A stretch of 47,510 nt of DNA from Gammaproteobacteria bacterium. Lineage in GTDB: Bacteria > Pseudomonadota > Gammaproteobacteria > PS1 > Pseudothioglobaceae. This document shows, piece by piece, positions 10,778 through 25,220 of the stretch. A program made the translations under genes and the position numbers. The notes below the pieces were generated by a model. The model ran no database searches. It was given only the letters and a program-made list of their open reading frames with translations, and had not been told where the DNA came from. Numbering within the stretch: position 1 is the stretch's first letter; the number at the start of each line of letters is the position of its first letter. The stretch spans positions 1-47,510 of the forward strand of contig JAPYOZ010000002.1 in the NCBI GenBank assembly GCA_029941485.1, written 5' to 3'.

Positions 10778-11563
10778 TTGAAGACAGTTCAAGATTATTT
10801 AAACGGTGGCGCATGTGATATTGCGCCACTTTTGTCTTTAGTATTGGAAAAATCCAATACCGAGCTTTATGCGCAAAATGATTACGCTTTAAATAACAAA
10901 CAGCAACAGCAACTCACAAACTTTATTCAACAACGTGAACAAGGCATGCCCTTTGCCTATCTTAGTGGTAAAAAAGGCTTCTACCATCTTGATTTTAAAG
11001 TCACAAAAGACACACTCATTCCACGCCCAGAGACTGAACTATTAATCGACATCACGCTTGATTTACTCAATAAAAATCAAAAATACCAAGTATTAGATTT
11101 AGGCACGGGTAGTGGCATCATCGCCATCACTTTGGCTGATATAAATCCGCGTTGGAAAATCAGTGCAACAGATTTTTCTCAAGCGGCACTTGACGTGGCT
11201 AAGACTAACGCAACGACCCATATTAACTTTACTCAAGGCAGTTGGTTTGACGCTGTGGCCGATCAGACCTTTGATTTAATCATCTCTAATCCACCCTATA
11301 TTGAAGAGAATGATATTTATCTTGATGATCTTGCTCATGAGCCACAAACAGCATTGGTATCAGGAAAAGATGGGCTGGATGATATTCGATTGATTATTGA
11401 TAACGCACCAGAATACCTTAACAAAGGGGGTTATTTATTATTAGAACATGGTCATAACCAACAGCAAGAAATAGAACAATTATTGTTGGTAAAATTTAAA
11501 AACATCCAAAAATTTAAAGACTATAACAACAATAATCGTGCAATTCTTGCTCAAATACGCTAA
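10778..11563 (+). CDS. prmC: Peptide chain release factor N5-glutamine methyltransferase (TTG start)
   Basis: IPRPETELLID, DLGTGSGIIAITLA, ISNPPYIEE (NPPY motif). Confidence 0.95.
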   Translation: MKTVQDYLNGGACDIAPLLSLVLEKSNTELYAQNDYALNNKQQQQLTNFIQQREQGMPFAYLSGKKGFYHLDFKVTKDTLIPRPETELLIDITLDLLNKNQKYQVLDLGTGSGIIAITLADINPRWKISATDFSQAALDVAKTNATTHINFTQGSWFDAVADQTFDLIISNPPYIEENDIYLDDLAHEPQTALVSGKDGLDDIRLIIDNAPEYLNKGGYLLLEHGHNQQQEIEQLLLVKFKNIQKFKDYNNNNRAILAQIR

Positions 11564-11566
11564 TAA

Positions 11567-11839
11567 TTAGTTATTTTTATTTTTTAAAGATTTTTCCATT
11601 TTTTTAGCATAATTCGAATCCACCTCACAATATTTTTCTTGTTGAGTAAAGTAATCTTCTTCCACCCAAGTTGCTGAGGGTTTAAAAACTGGCGCGGCTT
11701 TCTTACCCGTATAAACAACACTATTATCAGAATAAATAGTAATATCACTATCGGTATAGAAAACCGTTTTTTCTGCATAAACACTAACAGAAAAACCTAA
11801 TAAAGCAACGAAAATTATTTGTTTAAATCTTCCTTTCAT
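11567..11839 (-). CDS. Small exported hypothetical protein (90 aa)
   Basis: Signal peptide MKGRFKQIIFVALLGFSVSVYA; no family recognised. Confidence 0.6.
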   Translation of the reverse strand: MKGRFKQIIFVALLGFSVSVYAEKTVFYTDSDITIYSDNSVVYTGKKAAPVFKPSATWVEEDYFTQQEKYCEVDSNYAKKMEKSLKNKNN

Positions 11840-11871
11840 GGGACTATTCTATAACAAATTTAAATAGAAGT

Positions 11872-12211
11872 GAAGTTAGTCTATAAGCCGGGTTCTGTAA
11901 TAAATGGCCATTCATCTACAAATATCGTCACCAATATTCTTTAGCACTCTACCCGCTACCTTGTGCGAGTCGCACCAATGGTAGCCTATTTGAGCTTGCT
12001 CCAAGTGGGGTTTACCTTGCCACGGTTGTCACCAAACGCGCGGTGCGCTCTTACCGCACCTTCTCACCCTTACCTATCGAAATAGGCGGTTTAAATCTCT
12101 GCAGCACTTTCCGTTATGTCACCATACCTAGCTGTTAGCTAGCACTTTGCTCTATGGAGCCCGGACTTTCCTCTGAAAGGTAAACCTTCCAGCGACCATC
12201 CGACCAACTTC
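11872..12211 (-). ncRNA. rnpB: RNase P RNA, bacterial class A
   Basis: Reverse complement begins GAAGTTGGTCGGATGGTCGCTGG, contains GAGGAAAGTCCGGGCTCCATAGAG, and ends AGAACCCGGCTTATAGACTAACTTC; 5' GAAGTTGG pairs with 3' CTAACTTC. Confidence 0.96.
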
Positions 12212-12218
12212 AAGGGTA

Positions 12219-12224
12219 ATTATA
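12219..12224 (-). promoter_or_regulatory. -10 hexamer TATAAT of the likely rnpB promoter, overlapping the fumarase stop codon
   Basis: Perfect TATAAT on the minus strand about 7 nt before the RNase P RNA 5' end. Confidence 0.6.
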
Positions 12225-13719
12225 CTTTAGTCGAGACGACTTGAATGTTTTGAAAAATACTATGAATATTGTGGCCATCACTATCTACAGCGACGGTTAC
12301 TGGCATGTCTTTAACTTCTAACTCGTAAATAGCTTCCATACCCATGTCTTCAAAGGCTATTTTTTTGGCTTTTTTGATTGACTTTGAAATAAGATATGCC
12401 GCACCACCCACTGCAATTAAATAACTGGCTTTGTGTTTTTTGATACTTTGCGTGGTGGCTTGACCGCGCTCAGCCTTTCCAATCATGCCTAGAATGCCGG
12501 TCTTTTCTAACATCATGTCAGTAAAGCAGTCCATTCGTGTTGCAGTGGTTGGACCTGCAGGGCCGATCACTTCATCATCTACTGCATCAACTGGGCCAAC
12601 ATAATAAATAAACTTGTTGTCAAAATCTACGCCTTTAGGTAGGCCTTCGCCATTATCAAGCATTTGTTTAAGACGCTTATGTGCTGCATCACGTCCAGTA
12701 ATAATGGTTCCGGTTAATAATAATGTATCGCCAATATTCCACTCGCCCATTTGCTCACGGGTAAGTGAATTTAGATTTATGTGCTTATACTTTGAATAAT
12801 CCATTTCCAAATCAGGATAGATACTCATATCCACGTCTGGTAATTCTGCAACGCCAGTGCCATCCATTGAAAAATGCAGATGACGCGTTGCTGCGCAATT
12901 TGGAATCATGGCCACTGGCTGTGAAGCCGCATGGGTTGGATAATCTTTAATCTTAACATCCAGCACCGTGGTCAAACCGCCTAAGCCTTGTGCGCCAATA
13001 CCAAGATCATTAATCTTACCCATCAAATCTAGGCGCAACTGTTCAATGTTACTTGGGTTGGATTTTTTAGCAATGTCGGCAATGTCAATCGAATCCATTA
13101 GACTTTGCTTGGCCATGAGCATGGCTTTTTCTGCAGTACCGCCCACGCCAATACCAATAATGCCTGGTGGACACCAGCCTGCACCCATGGTTGGAATCGT
13201 TTTTAACACCCAATCGGTTAGACTTTCGTCGGGTTGCAATACGGTAAATTTAGCCTTGTTTTCCGATCCGCAACCCTTAGCAGCAACAATAAAATTAAGC
13301 TTATCGCCCTTCACTATCTTTGTGTGAATCACCGCGGGTGTGTTGTCTTTGGTGTTGGTTCTAGTAAACAGAGGATCTTCAACAATGGAAGCTCGCAAAG
13401 GATTTTCAGAATTGGTGTAAGCCTGTCTAACGCCTTCATTAATCATGTCTTCAAGTGATAAATCTCCCTCCCACGTGACATCCATACCCACTTCAACAAA
13501 CACATTAACAATACCAGTGTCTTGGCACATGGGGCGCTGACCTAGAGCGGCCATTTTGGAATTGATTAAAATTTGGGCGATGGCGTTTTTAGCCGATTGG
13601 TGCGTTTCTTTTTCATGGGCATTGGCCATGGCCTTAATAAAATCTGGCGCGTGATAATACGATATGTATTGCAAGGCGTTAGCAACACTCTGAATCACCT
13701 GTTTTTGTTTGATTTCCAT
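12220..13719 (-). CDS. Class I fumarate hydratase (Fe-S)
   Basis: PMCQDTGIVNVFVEVG, AAKGCGSENKAKF, GWCPPGIIGIGVGGT, GPAGPTTATRMD, MIGKAERG. Confidence 0.95.
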   Translation of the reverse strand: MEIKQKQVIQSVANALQYISYYHAPDFIKAMANAHEKETHQSAKNAIAQILINSKMAALGQRPMCQDTGIVNVFVEVGMDVTWEGDLSLEDMINEGVRQAYTNSENPLRASIVEDPLFTRTNTKDNTPAVIHTKIVKGDKLNFIVAAKGCGSENKAKFTVLQPDESLTDWVLKTIPTMGAGWCPPGIIGIGVGGTAEKAMLMAKQSLMDSIDIADIAKKSNPSNIEQLRLDLMGKINDLGIGAQGLGGLTTVLDVKIKDYPTHAASQPVAMIPNCAATRHLHFSMDGTGVAELPDVDMSIYPDLEMDYSKYKHINLNSLTREQMGEWNIGDTLLLTGTIITGRDAAHKRLKQMLDNGEGLPKGVDFDNKFIYYVGPVDAVDDEVIGPAGPTTATRMDCFTDMMLEKTGILGMIGKAERGQATTQSIKKHKASYLIAVGGAAYLISKSIKKAKKIAFEDMGMEAIYELEVKDMPVTVAVDSDGHNIHSIFQNIQVVSTKV

Positions 13720-13811
13720 CTTAATTATGCTTTAAGTATTACCTAATTTTTGCCAAGTGTTTATAATATGACATCTCCTTCATTTTAACCAATATTTAAC
13801 TGGAATTTTTT

Positions 13812-14843
13812 ATGTTTGATTTTTTAAAAGGCCAAAGCCTTTCAATCGATTTAGGTACTGCCAATACACTCATTTATATGGACGGTAGTGTCGTTTTAAA
13901 CGAGCCGTCAGTAGTGTCCATTCGTCATGACAGAGGTTCGTTAGAATCCACTGTGATTGCCGTGGGTCAAGACGCTAAAAACATGTTGGGCAAGACGCCG
14001 GGTTCAATCGAGGCAATTCGTCCAATGAAGGATGGTGTCATTGCTGATTTTCAAGTGACTGAAAAAATGCTTCAACATTTCATTCGCAAAGTATTGCACA
14101 CTAGCTTTTTCTCACCCAGCCCTAAGGTGTTAATTTGCGTACCTTGTGGCGCTACTCAAGTTGAACGTCGCGCCATTAAAGAAAGTGCAGTGGGCGCAGG
14201 TGCGCGCGATGTGTATCTTATTGAAGAGCCAATGGCTGCAGCATTAGGTGCTGGCATGGCTATTGAAGAAGCTTCAGGTGCGATGATTATTGATATTGGC
14301 GGTGGAACGACTGAAATTGCGATTATGTCACTCAATGGTATTGTTTATTCCGACTCACTGCGCATTGGCGGTGATATGTTTGACGATACAATCATCAAAT
14401 TCATTCGCCATGAACACAGCATTATTATTGGTAATACAACGGCCGAAAAAATTAAACAAGAAGTGGGCTCAGCATTCAAAACAAAGGCCGTTAAAAAAAT
14501 TGATTTTAGAGGGCGTGATGTTGCTAAAGGCATTCCAGTTAGCTGTAAAATTACCAACATTGAAATTCTAAAATCCCTACAAGAGCCTTTAACCATGATC
14601 ATGAATGCTATTCGTACTGCACTGGAACAAACTCCACCAGAGCTCAGCTCTGATATTGCTGAAAATGGCTTGGTATTAACGGGTGGTGGTGCTCTTTTAG
14701 AGGGGCTTGATCAATTAATCAATAAAGAAACTAATTTACCAGTGCGCATTGCTGATGATCCGCTTACGTGCGTTGCTCGTGGTGGTGGTATTGCACTTGA
14801 TATGATTAGCAAACACAACATGGGTTTCTTGGCTTCTGACTAA
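13812..14843 (+). CDS. mreB: Rod shape-determining protein MreB
   Basis: [38 protein letters not shown]. Confidence 0.98.
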   Translation: MFDFLKGQSLSIDLGTANTLIYMDGSVVLNEPSVVSIRHDRGSLESTVIAVGQDAKNMLGKTPGSIEAIRPMKDGVIADFQVTEKMLQHFIRKVLHTSFFSPSPKVLICVPCGATQVERRAIKESAVGAGARDVYLIEEPMAAALGAGMAIEEASGAMIIDIGGGTTEIAIMSLNGIVYSDSLRIGGDMFDDTIIKFIRHEHSIIIGNTTAEKIKQEVGSAFKTKAVKKIDFRGRDVAKGIPVSCKITNIEILKSLQEPLTMIMNAIRTALEQTPPELSSDIAENGLVLTGGGALLEGLDQLINKETNLPVRIADDPLTCVARGGGIALDMISKHNMGFLASD

Positions 14844-14863
14844 TTCACTAAAATTCAGAAATT

Positions 14864-15661
14864 ATGAATTTTTTTAAACTCTTTATTCCTGTCTTTATTT
14901 CTGTTTTTTTAATAATTGCAGACTATAAATTCTCATACCTAGACAATCTAAAGCGTTCTATCGCCACACTCATATCACCCATTTATCTGGTTGTTAATCT
15001 ACCATCAACACTCTATATTTGGATTAACGAACAAGGTACCAGTAGAGAGGTTTTACTTAATCAAAACAAACAATTAAATAATGAACTGACTGAGTTAAAA
15101 ACCAAACTACAAATTCACAATGCGCTTTTATTGGAAAATGAAAAATTAACCAAACTACTCGGTGCAAGCTATCGCATTAAATCAAAAAAATTTACAATGG
15201 CTCGCATTAGCTCAGTGAGTCAATCTCGACTAAAAAAACAAATTATCATCGACAAAGGCAGTAATGATGGTTTGAAAGTTGGGCAAATATCATTAGGCGA
15301 TAAAGGAATTGTTGGGCAAATTACTCAAGTAACACCACTGTACAGCACCATACTGATGGCCACCGATCCAACTCAACACGTGCCTGTTCAAAATGGGCGT
15401 AATGGTATTCGAGGCATTAGCAAGGGGCTTGCCTCTAAAGAAAACAAACTCAGTGTTAACTTTATTAAATCTGGATCGGATGTAAAGATGGGCGATGTTT
15501 TTCTAAGCAGTGCCATTGGTTCTAAATTCCCACAAGGGTATCCATTAGGCGAGGTAAGTCATGTTGAAACACATACCGATGAATCCTTTTTACACATCCA
15601 ACTAACACCTACTCAAAGCATTGAAAAACTGGAATTTGTTCTTATAGGGGGCTTAAATTAA
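14864..15661 (+). CDS. mreC: Rod shape-determining protein MreC
   Basis: Position after mreB; N-terminal TM plus coiled coil, IDKGSNDGLKVGQ, GIVGQI. Confidence 0.95.
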   Translation: MNFFKLFIPVFISVFLIIADYKFSYLDNLKRSIATLISPIYLVVNLPSTLYIWINEQGTSREVLLNQNKQLNNELTELKTKLQIHNALLLENEKLTKLLGASYRIKSKKFTMARISSVSQSRLKKQIIIDKGSNDGLKVGQISLGDKGIVGQITQVTPLYSTILMATDPTQHVPVQNGRNGIRGISKGLASKENKLSVNFIKSGSDVKMGDVFLSSAIGSKFPQGYPLGEVSHVETHTDESFLHIQLTPTQSIEKLEFVLIGGLN

Positions 15662-15663
15662 TC

Positions 15664-16131
15664 ATGAATATTAAACGCCCTTACGTCTTTCTAACTAAAA
15701 TCATAATTTTTTCATTGATCATGAGTGCATTACCCTTGCCTCAACTACTACTAGACTCATCACCTTTCTGGGCATTGATTTTTTATATTTATTGGCTGAG
15801 CTATTCTCCGGCTAATGTGCGATTTTTCTTGGCTTTAATTTTAGGTGTTTTAATCGACATCTTACAAGGAAACATACTGGGTCAAAACGCTTTAGCACTT
15901 ATATTAAGTAGTGCATTTATTTCCAAAGTTAAACAATCATTTTCTGTTTCTAATCTAAGCACTCAACAGGTTTATGTGTTTGTTGCATCCAGCATCTACT
16001 TAGCCGTTATTTTATCAATACATGTGCTTATTCAGGGGTTTGACTTTAGTTATTACTTATTACTCACTCCTTTATCAAGTGCGCTATTTTGGCCAATAGT
16101 AAGACTTCTACTCTCAAAGTGTCGACACTAA
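15664..16131 (+). CDS. mreD: Rod shape-determining protein MreD
   Basis: Multi-TM 155-aa protein between mreC and mrdA; LGVLIDILQGNILGQNAL. Confidence 0.92.
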   Translation: MNIKRPYVFLTKIIIFSLIMSALPLPQLLLDSSPFWALIFYIYWLSYSPANVRFFLALILGVLIDILQGNILGQNALALILSSAFISKVKQSFSVSNLSTQQVYVFVASSIYLAVILSIHVLIQGFDFSYYLLLTPLSSALFWPIVRLLLSKCRH

Positions 16132-16152
16132 TCATTATAGAGTTGAACTAAA

Positions 16153-17986
16153 ATGGAAAAAATTAGCAATACTGTTCTAGAAAATAAGATTTTTTCAGCT
16201 AGGATGGTTCTGGCATTTGTATTTATCCTAATATTAACATCGGTATTGATTCTTAGGATTTACAACCTACAAATTGTTAATCATGAGTATTACTCGGAAG
16301 AAGCACTTGGCAATCAAATGCGTAGCGTTCCTGTTGTTCCAGCAAGAGGAAAAATATTGGATCGTAACGGTAAAATTTTAGCCACTAATCAACTGTCATA
16401 CCGACTCACCCTAACTCCAGAAAAAGTAAAAAATACGGCTAAAATGCTACTTTCTCTTAAAAAAATAGGACTGATTAATGATGATGATATTAAGCAATTT
16501 AAGAAAAATAAAAGGCATTATAAAAAATTTCATAACATTCCATTAAAGCATAAACTAAGCGAGATTCAAGTGGCCGAGTTCTTAGTGAGTAATCAATTCA
16601 TTGGTGTTGATATTGAGCCTTATTTTCATCGTGTTTATCCTAACGACGCCTCAAGCGTTCATGTGGTTGGTTACGTTTCTAGAATGAATAAACAAGACAA
16701 GATTTTCTACGACAAACAAAATTACTTAGGCACCTCTTTTGTAGGAAAAACCGGCATTGAGAGACAATACGAAACATTACTGCATGGCACCAGTGGTAAA
16801 AAGCAAATTGAACGTAACGTCTCTGGCAGAGTGGTCGATACCAAGATTATCGAAAGTGCAATAGCCGGTCAAGATTTATATTTAAGTATTGATTTAGATT
16901 TACAAAAAAAAGCAGAGACTCTGCTTTCCGGAAAACGTGGATCAATCGTAGCAGTGGATGTTAAAAGTGGTGAAGTTTTAGCTTTGGTCAGCACACCCAT
17001 GTACAACCCCAATTGGTTTGTTAATGGTATTTCTCATGCTAACTATAAAAGCTTGCAAACCTCAAAGGATATTCCGCAACTCAATCGCTCAATCCAAGGG
17101 CTTTACCCTCCTGGATCTACCATTAAACCAATGGTGGCACTAGCTGGTCTTGAAGAGGGTGTGATCACCAACAAAAGTAAAACGTTTTGTCCGGGTTATT
17201 ACAAACTCCCAAATGTTAAACGAAAATTCAATGATTGGAAGCGAACCGGTCATGGTTATGCAGATGTTAAGAGTTCCATTGCACAATCATGCGATGTATT
17301 TTTCTATGATCTTGCCAATAAAATGGGCATAGAAATGTTGCATGATAATTTAGATTTTTTTAATTTTGGTAGAAAAACAGGGATTGATATTCCTGGTGAA
17401 AAAGGCGGTTTAATGCCATCAAAAGCTTGGAAAAAAATCAACCGAAATGAGCCTTGGTATCGAGGGGAAACACTGATTGCTGGGATTGGACAAGGATTCA
17501 TGACCTCTAGTCCGTTACAACTTGCCGTTGCCACCGCTGCTTTAGCTAACAAAGGCCAACTCTTTAGCCCAAAACTACTTAAAAATATCCAGACCTCCAA
17601 TCAAACCATCAAAGAAGTGTCTAAGAATCCATCGGTACAAATACCGATTAAAAACATCAAAAATTGGGAAGATGTAATTGAAGGTATGCGACGAACCATT
17701 TACGCCCCAAAAGGAACTGCCAGAAGGTTAAACAAAGGATTGACCTACACATTGGCAGGTAAAACCGGTACTGCTCAAGTATTTGGTCTTGATGCCGAAG
17801 AAGAATACATTGCTGAAAAATTAGACGAAAGACTAAGAGATCATGCGTTATTCACTGGTTTTGCTCCCGTTGATAACCCTGAAATTGCCATTGCTGTTAT
17901 TGTTGAAAACGCGGGTAGTGGTAGTTCTAAAGCAGCGCCGCTTGCCCGAAAAGTATTAGACGTATATTTCAACAAACAAGCTCAAA

Positions 17987-17997
<11 letters not shown>
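16153..17997 (+). CDS. mrdA: Penicillin-binding protein 2
   Basis: PARGKILDRNGKILA, YPPGSTIKPMVALA (SxxK), SCDVFFYDLA (SxN-like), AGKTGTAQV (KTG). Confidence 0.97.
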
Positions 17998-21240
<3,243 letters not shown>

Positions 21241-21242
21241 GA

Positions 21243-21677
21243 TTATTTAGCAAACGCTTGATTAATTTGATCAAAATCAAAACCTCTGGATTGTAAAAAT
21301 CGTTTTTGTTTGGCTTGCTTGCTGTATTCCTTAGGTACGATTAAACCGTACTTATCTTCTCTAATGGTTTTGGCCAGGTCCAACCAATCAAACATTGATA
21401 AATCAAAATGTTCAATGCCTCGTTGTTTCAGCTCAAGTGCAATTTTGACTGGCCCTTTTCCTTGATTAAAACGCATTTGAATAAAATCTTGTGCAAAACG
21501 ATCATCGCTTTGATAATTTTGCTCAATCAATAACTCAATTGCATGAACAATATCATTGGTATCAAACTCTTTAAGTGATAATTTTTGCTTAAGTTCTAAT
21601 TGTGAATGTTCACGCCGAACCAACATCCGCATGGCAATTGCATAGCATTTTTCTCTACTCGGTGTCGTCACCGTCAC
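21243..21677 (-). CDS. recX: Regulatory protein RecX
   Basis: Location directly downstream of and overlapping rec[49 protein letters not shown]. Confidence 0.93.
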   Translation of the reverse strand: MTVTTPSREKCYAIAMRMLVRREHSQLELKQKLSLKEFDTNDIVHAIELLIEQNYQSDDRFAQDFIQMRFNQGKGPVKIALELKQRGIEHFDLSMFDWLDLAKTIREDKYGLIVPKEYSKQAKQKRFLQSRGFDFDQINQAFAK

Positions 21678-22668
21678 TCATTAACTTTTCACGAATTTGT
21701 TTTTCGATTTTTGCACTTAACTCAGAGTTTTCTTTTAAATATTCTCTGGCGTTGTCCTTTCCTTGACCAATGCGTTCGCCCTCAACGCTATACCAAGCAC
21801 CCGCTTTTTCCACAAATCCAAGCTTAACACCAAGATCGATAATTTCACTTTCAAGTGAAATGCCTTGGTTGTACAAAATTTGGAACTCAGCCTGTTTAAA
21901 CGGTGGTGCAACTTTATTTTTCAATACTTTAACACGCGTCTCGTTGCCTATAATTTCATCACCCTTCTTAATCGCACCAATACGACGAATATCCAAACGC
22001 ACTGAAGCGTAAAACTTCAACGCATTACCACCCGTTGTGGTTTCAGGATTGCCAAACATGACGCCAATTTTCATGCGCAATTGGTTGATAAAAATAACCA
22101 TGGTATTGGTTTTTTTAATGTTTGAAGTGAGTTTTCTTAGTGCTTGTGACATTAATCTTGCCTGTAAACCCATGTGTGAGGCGCCCATTTCGCCCTCAAT
22201 TTCAGCCTTAGGAGTGAGTGCTGCCACTGAATCTATCACTACAATATCAACACCGCCTGAACGCACCAACATGTCAGTAATCTCTAAAGCCTGTTCACCG
22301 GTATCGGGTTGAGAAATTAATAACCCGTCCTTACCAATATCAACACCCAAACGTTTGGCATACTGTGGATCCAACGCATGCTCAGCATCAATAAAGGCTG
22401 CAGTGCCGCCGAGTTTTTGCATTTCAGCGATTACATGTAGACTTAAAGTGGTTTTACCCGATGATTCAGGGCCGTAAATTTCAACCACACGGCCACGTGG
22501 TAGACCACCAATGCCTAGGGCAATGTCCAAACTTAAACTACCTGTAGACACCGCTTCAATGTCTGCATGAGCATTTTCATCACCCAAAAACATGACTGAG
22601 CCCTTACCAAATTGCTTGTCAATCTGACTGAGTGCTGCTTTTAAAGCTTGTTTTTTCTGTTCATCCAC
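21655..22668 (-). CDS. recA: Recombinase A
   Basis: [66 protein letters not shown]. Confidence 0.99.
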   Translation of the reverse strand: MDEQKKQALKAALSQIDKQFGKGSVMFLGDENAHADIEAVSTGSLSLDIALGIGGLPRGRVVEIYGPESSGKTTLSLHVIAEMQKLGGTAAFIDAEHALDPQYAKRLGVDIGKDGLLISQPDTGEQALEITDMLVRSGGVDIVVIDSVAALTPKAEIEGEMGASHMGLQARLMSQALRKLTSNIKKTNTMVIFINQLRMKIGVMFGNPETTTGGNALKFYASVRLDIRRIGAIKKGDEIIGNETRVKVLKNKVAPPFKQAEFQILYNQGISLESEIIDLGVKLGFVEKAGAWYSVEGERIGQGKDNAREYLKENSELSAKIEKQIREKLMSDGDDTE

Positions 22669-22734
22669 GCTAGTTCTCCCGAGTAAAATATGGCTATGTT
22701 ATTTAAAATAAATTCCGACAATTATATCTGAAAT

Positions 22735-23781
22735 ATGAGCTCAACTTTTTCAAAAAATGACTCGCATTACATGGCAATTGCACTTAAGCTTGCCAGCAAG
22801 GGAATATATGGCGTTAAATCCAACCCCATGGTGGGTTGTGTGATTGTTAAGGACGACAAAATCATTGCCAAAGGGCACCATAAAACCTTTGGTGAAGCAC
22901 ACGCAGAAATCAATGCGCTAAAACAAATCGATCATCAAGCCAATGAGGCGACGCTTTTTATCACATTAGAACCTTGTTCTCACCAAGGGAAAACCCCACC
23001 TTGTGCACAAGCCATTATTGATTCTGGCGCTAAAAAGGTGATTATTGCCATGCTAGATCCCAACCCTTTAGTCAGTAGCAAAGGAGTGAGTATGCTTGAA
23101 AACGCAGGCATTGAGGTATTAATAGGGTTAATGGAAAATGAAGCTTTGGAATTAAACCGTGGTTTTGTCAAACGAATGCAAATAGGCAGACCTTTTGTCA
23201 CTTGTAAAATTGCCATGAGTCTTGATGGTAAAACTTCAATGAAGTCTGGCGAAAGCAAATGGATTACAGCAGAACCCGCAAGACAAGACGTGCAATACCT
23301 ACGTGCTAATCATCAAGCTATTGTAACTGGATCAGGTACTGTCATTGATGACAACCCTGCAATGACGGTACGTCTTAATGAGATTGATTCATCGCCATTA
23401 AGGGTTGTTATTGATGGCAAAGATCAAATACAAGATAAGTCTCTCAATATTTTTTCAGGCAATGCACCGACATTAATTCTAAACGCTGGTAACACCAAAA
23501 TGCTTAAATCTGGCAAGTTGGATTTAGATGATGCACTTAAACACTTGGGCGACCAAGGGATTAACAATGCGTTGCTTGAAGCTGGTCCTGGCCTCGTTGG
23601 TGCTATGATTGAGGCCAAACTCATTGATAGGTTTGTCATTTACACGGCACCGATACTCATGGGTAGCGATGCTAATTCCATGGCTAATTTAGCATTTAAA
23701 AATATGAACGATAAAATAAAACTCAACATTCAAGACATTAGAATGGTGGGTGATGATATTAAGATTACTGCCACAATCTAA
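22735..23781 (+). CDS. ribD: Bifunctional diaminohydroxyphosphoribosylaminopyrimidine deaminase / reductase
   Basis: NPMVGCVIV, HAEINAL, LEPCSHQGKTPPC zinc deaminase motifs; reductase SLDGKTSMKSGESKWIT. Confidence 0.97.
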   Translation: MSSTFSKNDSHYMAIALKLASKGIYGVKSNPMVGCVIVKDDKIIAKGHHKTFGEAHAEINALKQIDHQANEATLFITLEPCSHQGKTPPCAQAIIDSGAKKVIIAMLDPNPLVSSKGVSMLENAGIEVLIGLMENEALELNRGFVKRMQIGRPFVTCKIAMSLDGKTSMKSGESKWITAEPARQDVQYLRANHQAIVTGSGTVIDDNPAMTVRLNEIDSSPLRVVIDGKDQIQDKSLNIFSGNAPTLILNAGNTKMLKSGKLDLDDALKHLGDQGINNALLEAGPGLVGAMIEAKLIDRFVIYTAPILMGSDANSMANLAFKNMNDKIKLNIQDIRMVGDDIKITATI

Positions 23782-24974
23782 TGAAACGCTTAACCAATAA
23801 AAGAATATTATTAGGAGTGAGTGGCTCTATTGCTGCTTATAAAGCACCTGATATTGTGCGTCGCTTACAAGATCTAGGTGCCGAAGTTAGAGTTGTGCTT
23901 ACTCAAGGTGGGGCTAAATTTATTACTGAGCTTTCCCTGCAAGCCACTTCAAAAAATAAAGTGCACGATAATTTATGGGACAAAGAAGCGGAACTCGCAA
24001 TGGGGCATATTGAGCTTGCCAAATGGGCAGATGCAATTTTAGTCGCGCCCGCTAGTGCCAACACACTTGCTAATTTAAGCGCCGGTAAGGCAAGTGACTT
24101 ACTTAGCAATGTAGTGTTAGCCAGTGATGCTCCAGTGTTAATAGCGCCAGCAATGAATCAGAAAATGTATGGCTCGTTAGCCGTTAAAGATAACTTATCC
24201 ATTCTCCAAGAACGCAATATTAAGTTCATCTCACCCGAATACGGTGAACAAGCTTGTGGTGATATCGGCGAAGGAAGGCTAGCCGATCCCGGTGAAATTG
24301 CCAAACAAGTGTCTGAAATATTTAGCTCTACAAAATTGACTGGCAAAAAAGTACTCATTACGCTAGGTGCTACCATTGAAGCCATTGATCCTGTTAGATA
24401 CCTATCCAACCACAGTAGTGGCAAGATGGGAATGGCACTTGCTCGAGCTTGCATCGAAGCAGGCGCACAAGTTACACTGATCCATGGTGACGTGTCAATA
24501 CCACTAAGTAATAAGTCGAATAATATTTCGGCAAACAGTGCTTCAGAAATGCATCAAGCAGTCATGGAAAACATTGGCAATCAAGACGTCTTTATTGCTT
24601 GTGCAGCCGTGAGTGATTACCGAGTTAAAAACATCGAAAAAAATAAAATAAAGAAAGAAAATAAAACACTCACCCTTGAGCTTATTCCAAATAAAGACAT
24701 CCTTGCTGATGTTTGCAAATTAAACCACAAACCAATCTGTATTGGCTTTGCTGCAGAAACGCAAAATTTGATCGAAAATGCACAAAATAAACTAAAAAAT
24801 AAAGGTTGTGATGCTATTATTTTAAACGACGTTTCAAGGGCAGATTTTGGCTTCAAAATGAATGACAATGAAGTGGTTTTTTTAACACAAAAATCCAGCC
24901 TAAAAATACAGAAAAATAGCAAACAAAAAATTGGACGAAAAATCGTTGAAATCATCATCGAGAAATTCTTATAA
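23781..24974 (+). CDS. coaBC: Bifunctional phosphopantothenoylcysteine decarboxylase / phosphopantothenate-cysteine ligase
   Basis: LLGVSGSIAAYKAPDIVRRL, APAMNQKMY, ACGDIGEGRLADP, DPVRYLSNHSSGKMGMALA, IGFAAET. Confidence 0.97.
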   Translation: MKRLTNKRILLGVSGSIAAYKAPDIVRRLQDLGAEVRVVLTQGGAKFITELSLQATSKNKVHDNLWDKEAELAMGHIELAKWADAILVAPASANTLANLSAGKASDLLSNVVLASDAPVLIAPAMNQKMYGSLAVKDNLSILQERNIKFISPEYGEQACGDIGEGRLADPGEIAKQVSEIFSSTKLTGKKVLITLGATIEAIDPVRYLSNHSSGKMGMALARACIEAGAQVTLIHGDVSIPLSNKSNNISANSASEMHQAVMENIGNQDVFIACAAVSDYRVKNIEKNKIKKENKTLTLELIPNKDILADVCKLNHKPICIGFAAETQNLIENAQNKLKNKGCDAIILNDVSRADFGFKMNDNEVVFLTQKSSLKIQKNSKQKIGRKIVEIIIEKFL

Positions 24975-25007
24975 ATAATTAAAAAGCTTGTTAAATCAAC
25001 GCTCAAT

Positions 25008-25037
25008 AGAGTTACACACAAAACTGTGGATAACTCT
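25008..25037. promoter_or_regulatory. Inverted pair of DnaA-box-like sequences inside a 7-bp inverted repeat
   Basis: AGAGTTACACACA (25008-25020) and TGTGGATAACTCT (25025-25037); the second contains perfect TTATCCACA on the minus strand. Confidence 0.5.
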
Positions 25038-25131
25038 GTTAATATCTAGTTAAAAATCATCAAAAATGCCGATATATTGCGGTTTTCTATGGTTTTGAGT
25101 AAAAAATAAACAGTTGTTTTTTTTAAATAAA

Positions 25132-25144
25132 AATCAATAACTTA
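25132..25144 (+). promoter_or_regulatory. IHF consensus-matching site
   Basis: AATCAATAACTTA matches WATCAANNNNTTR exactly. Confidence 0.4.
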
Positions 25145-25220
25145 CGAATATTTATAGAAAGTATTTATATTAGAATATGGTCATTTACTTAACTAAATGC
25201 CTTTTGGAGGAAAACTTTTA

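Noticed and set aside
11584-11784. Alternative-frame ORF overlapping the 11567-11839 gene
   Set aside because: Lacks a signal peptide or RBS; the overlapping 90-aa frame has a clear signal peptide.
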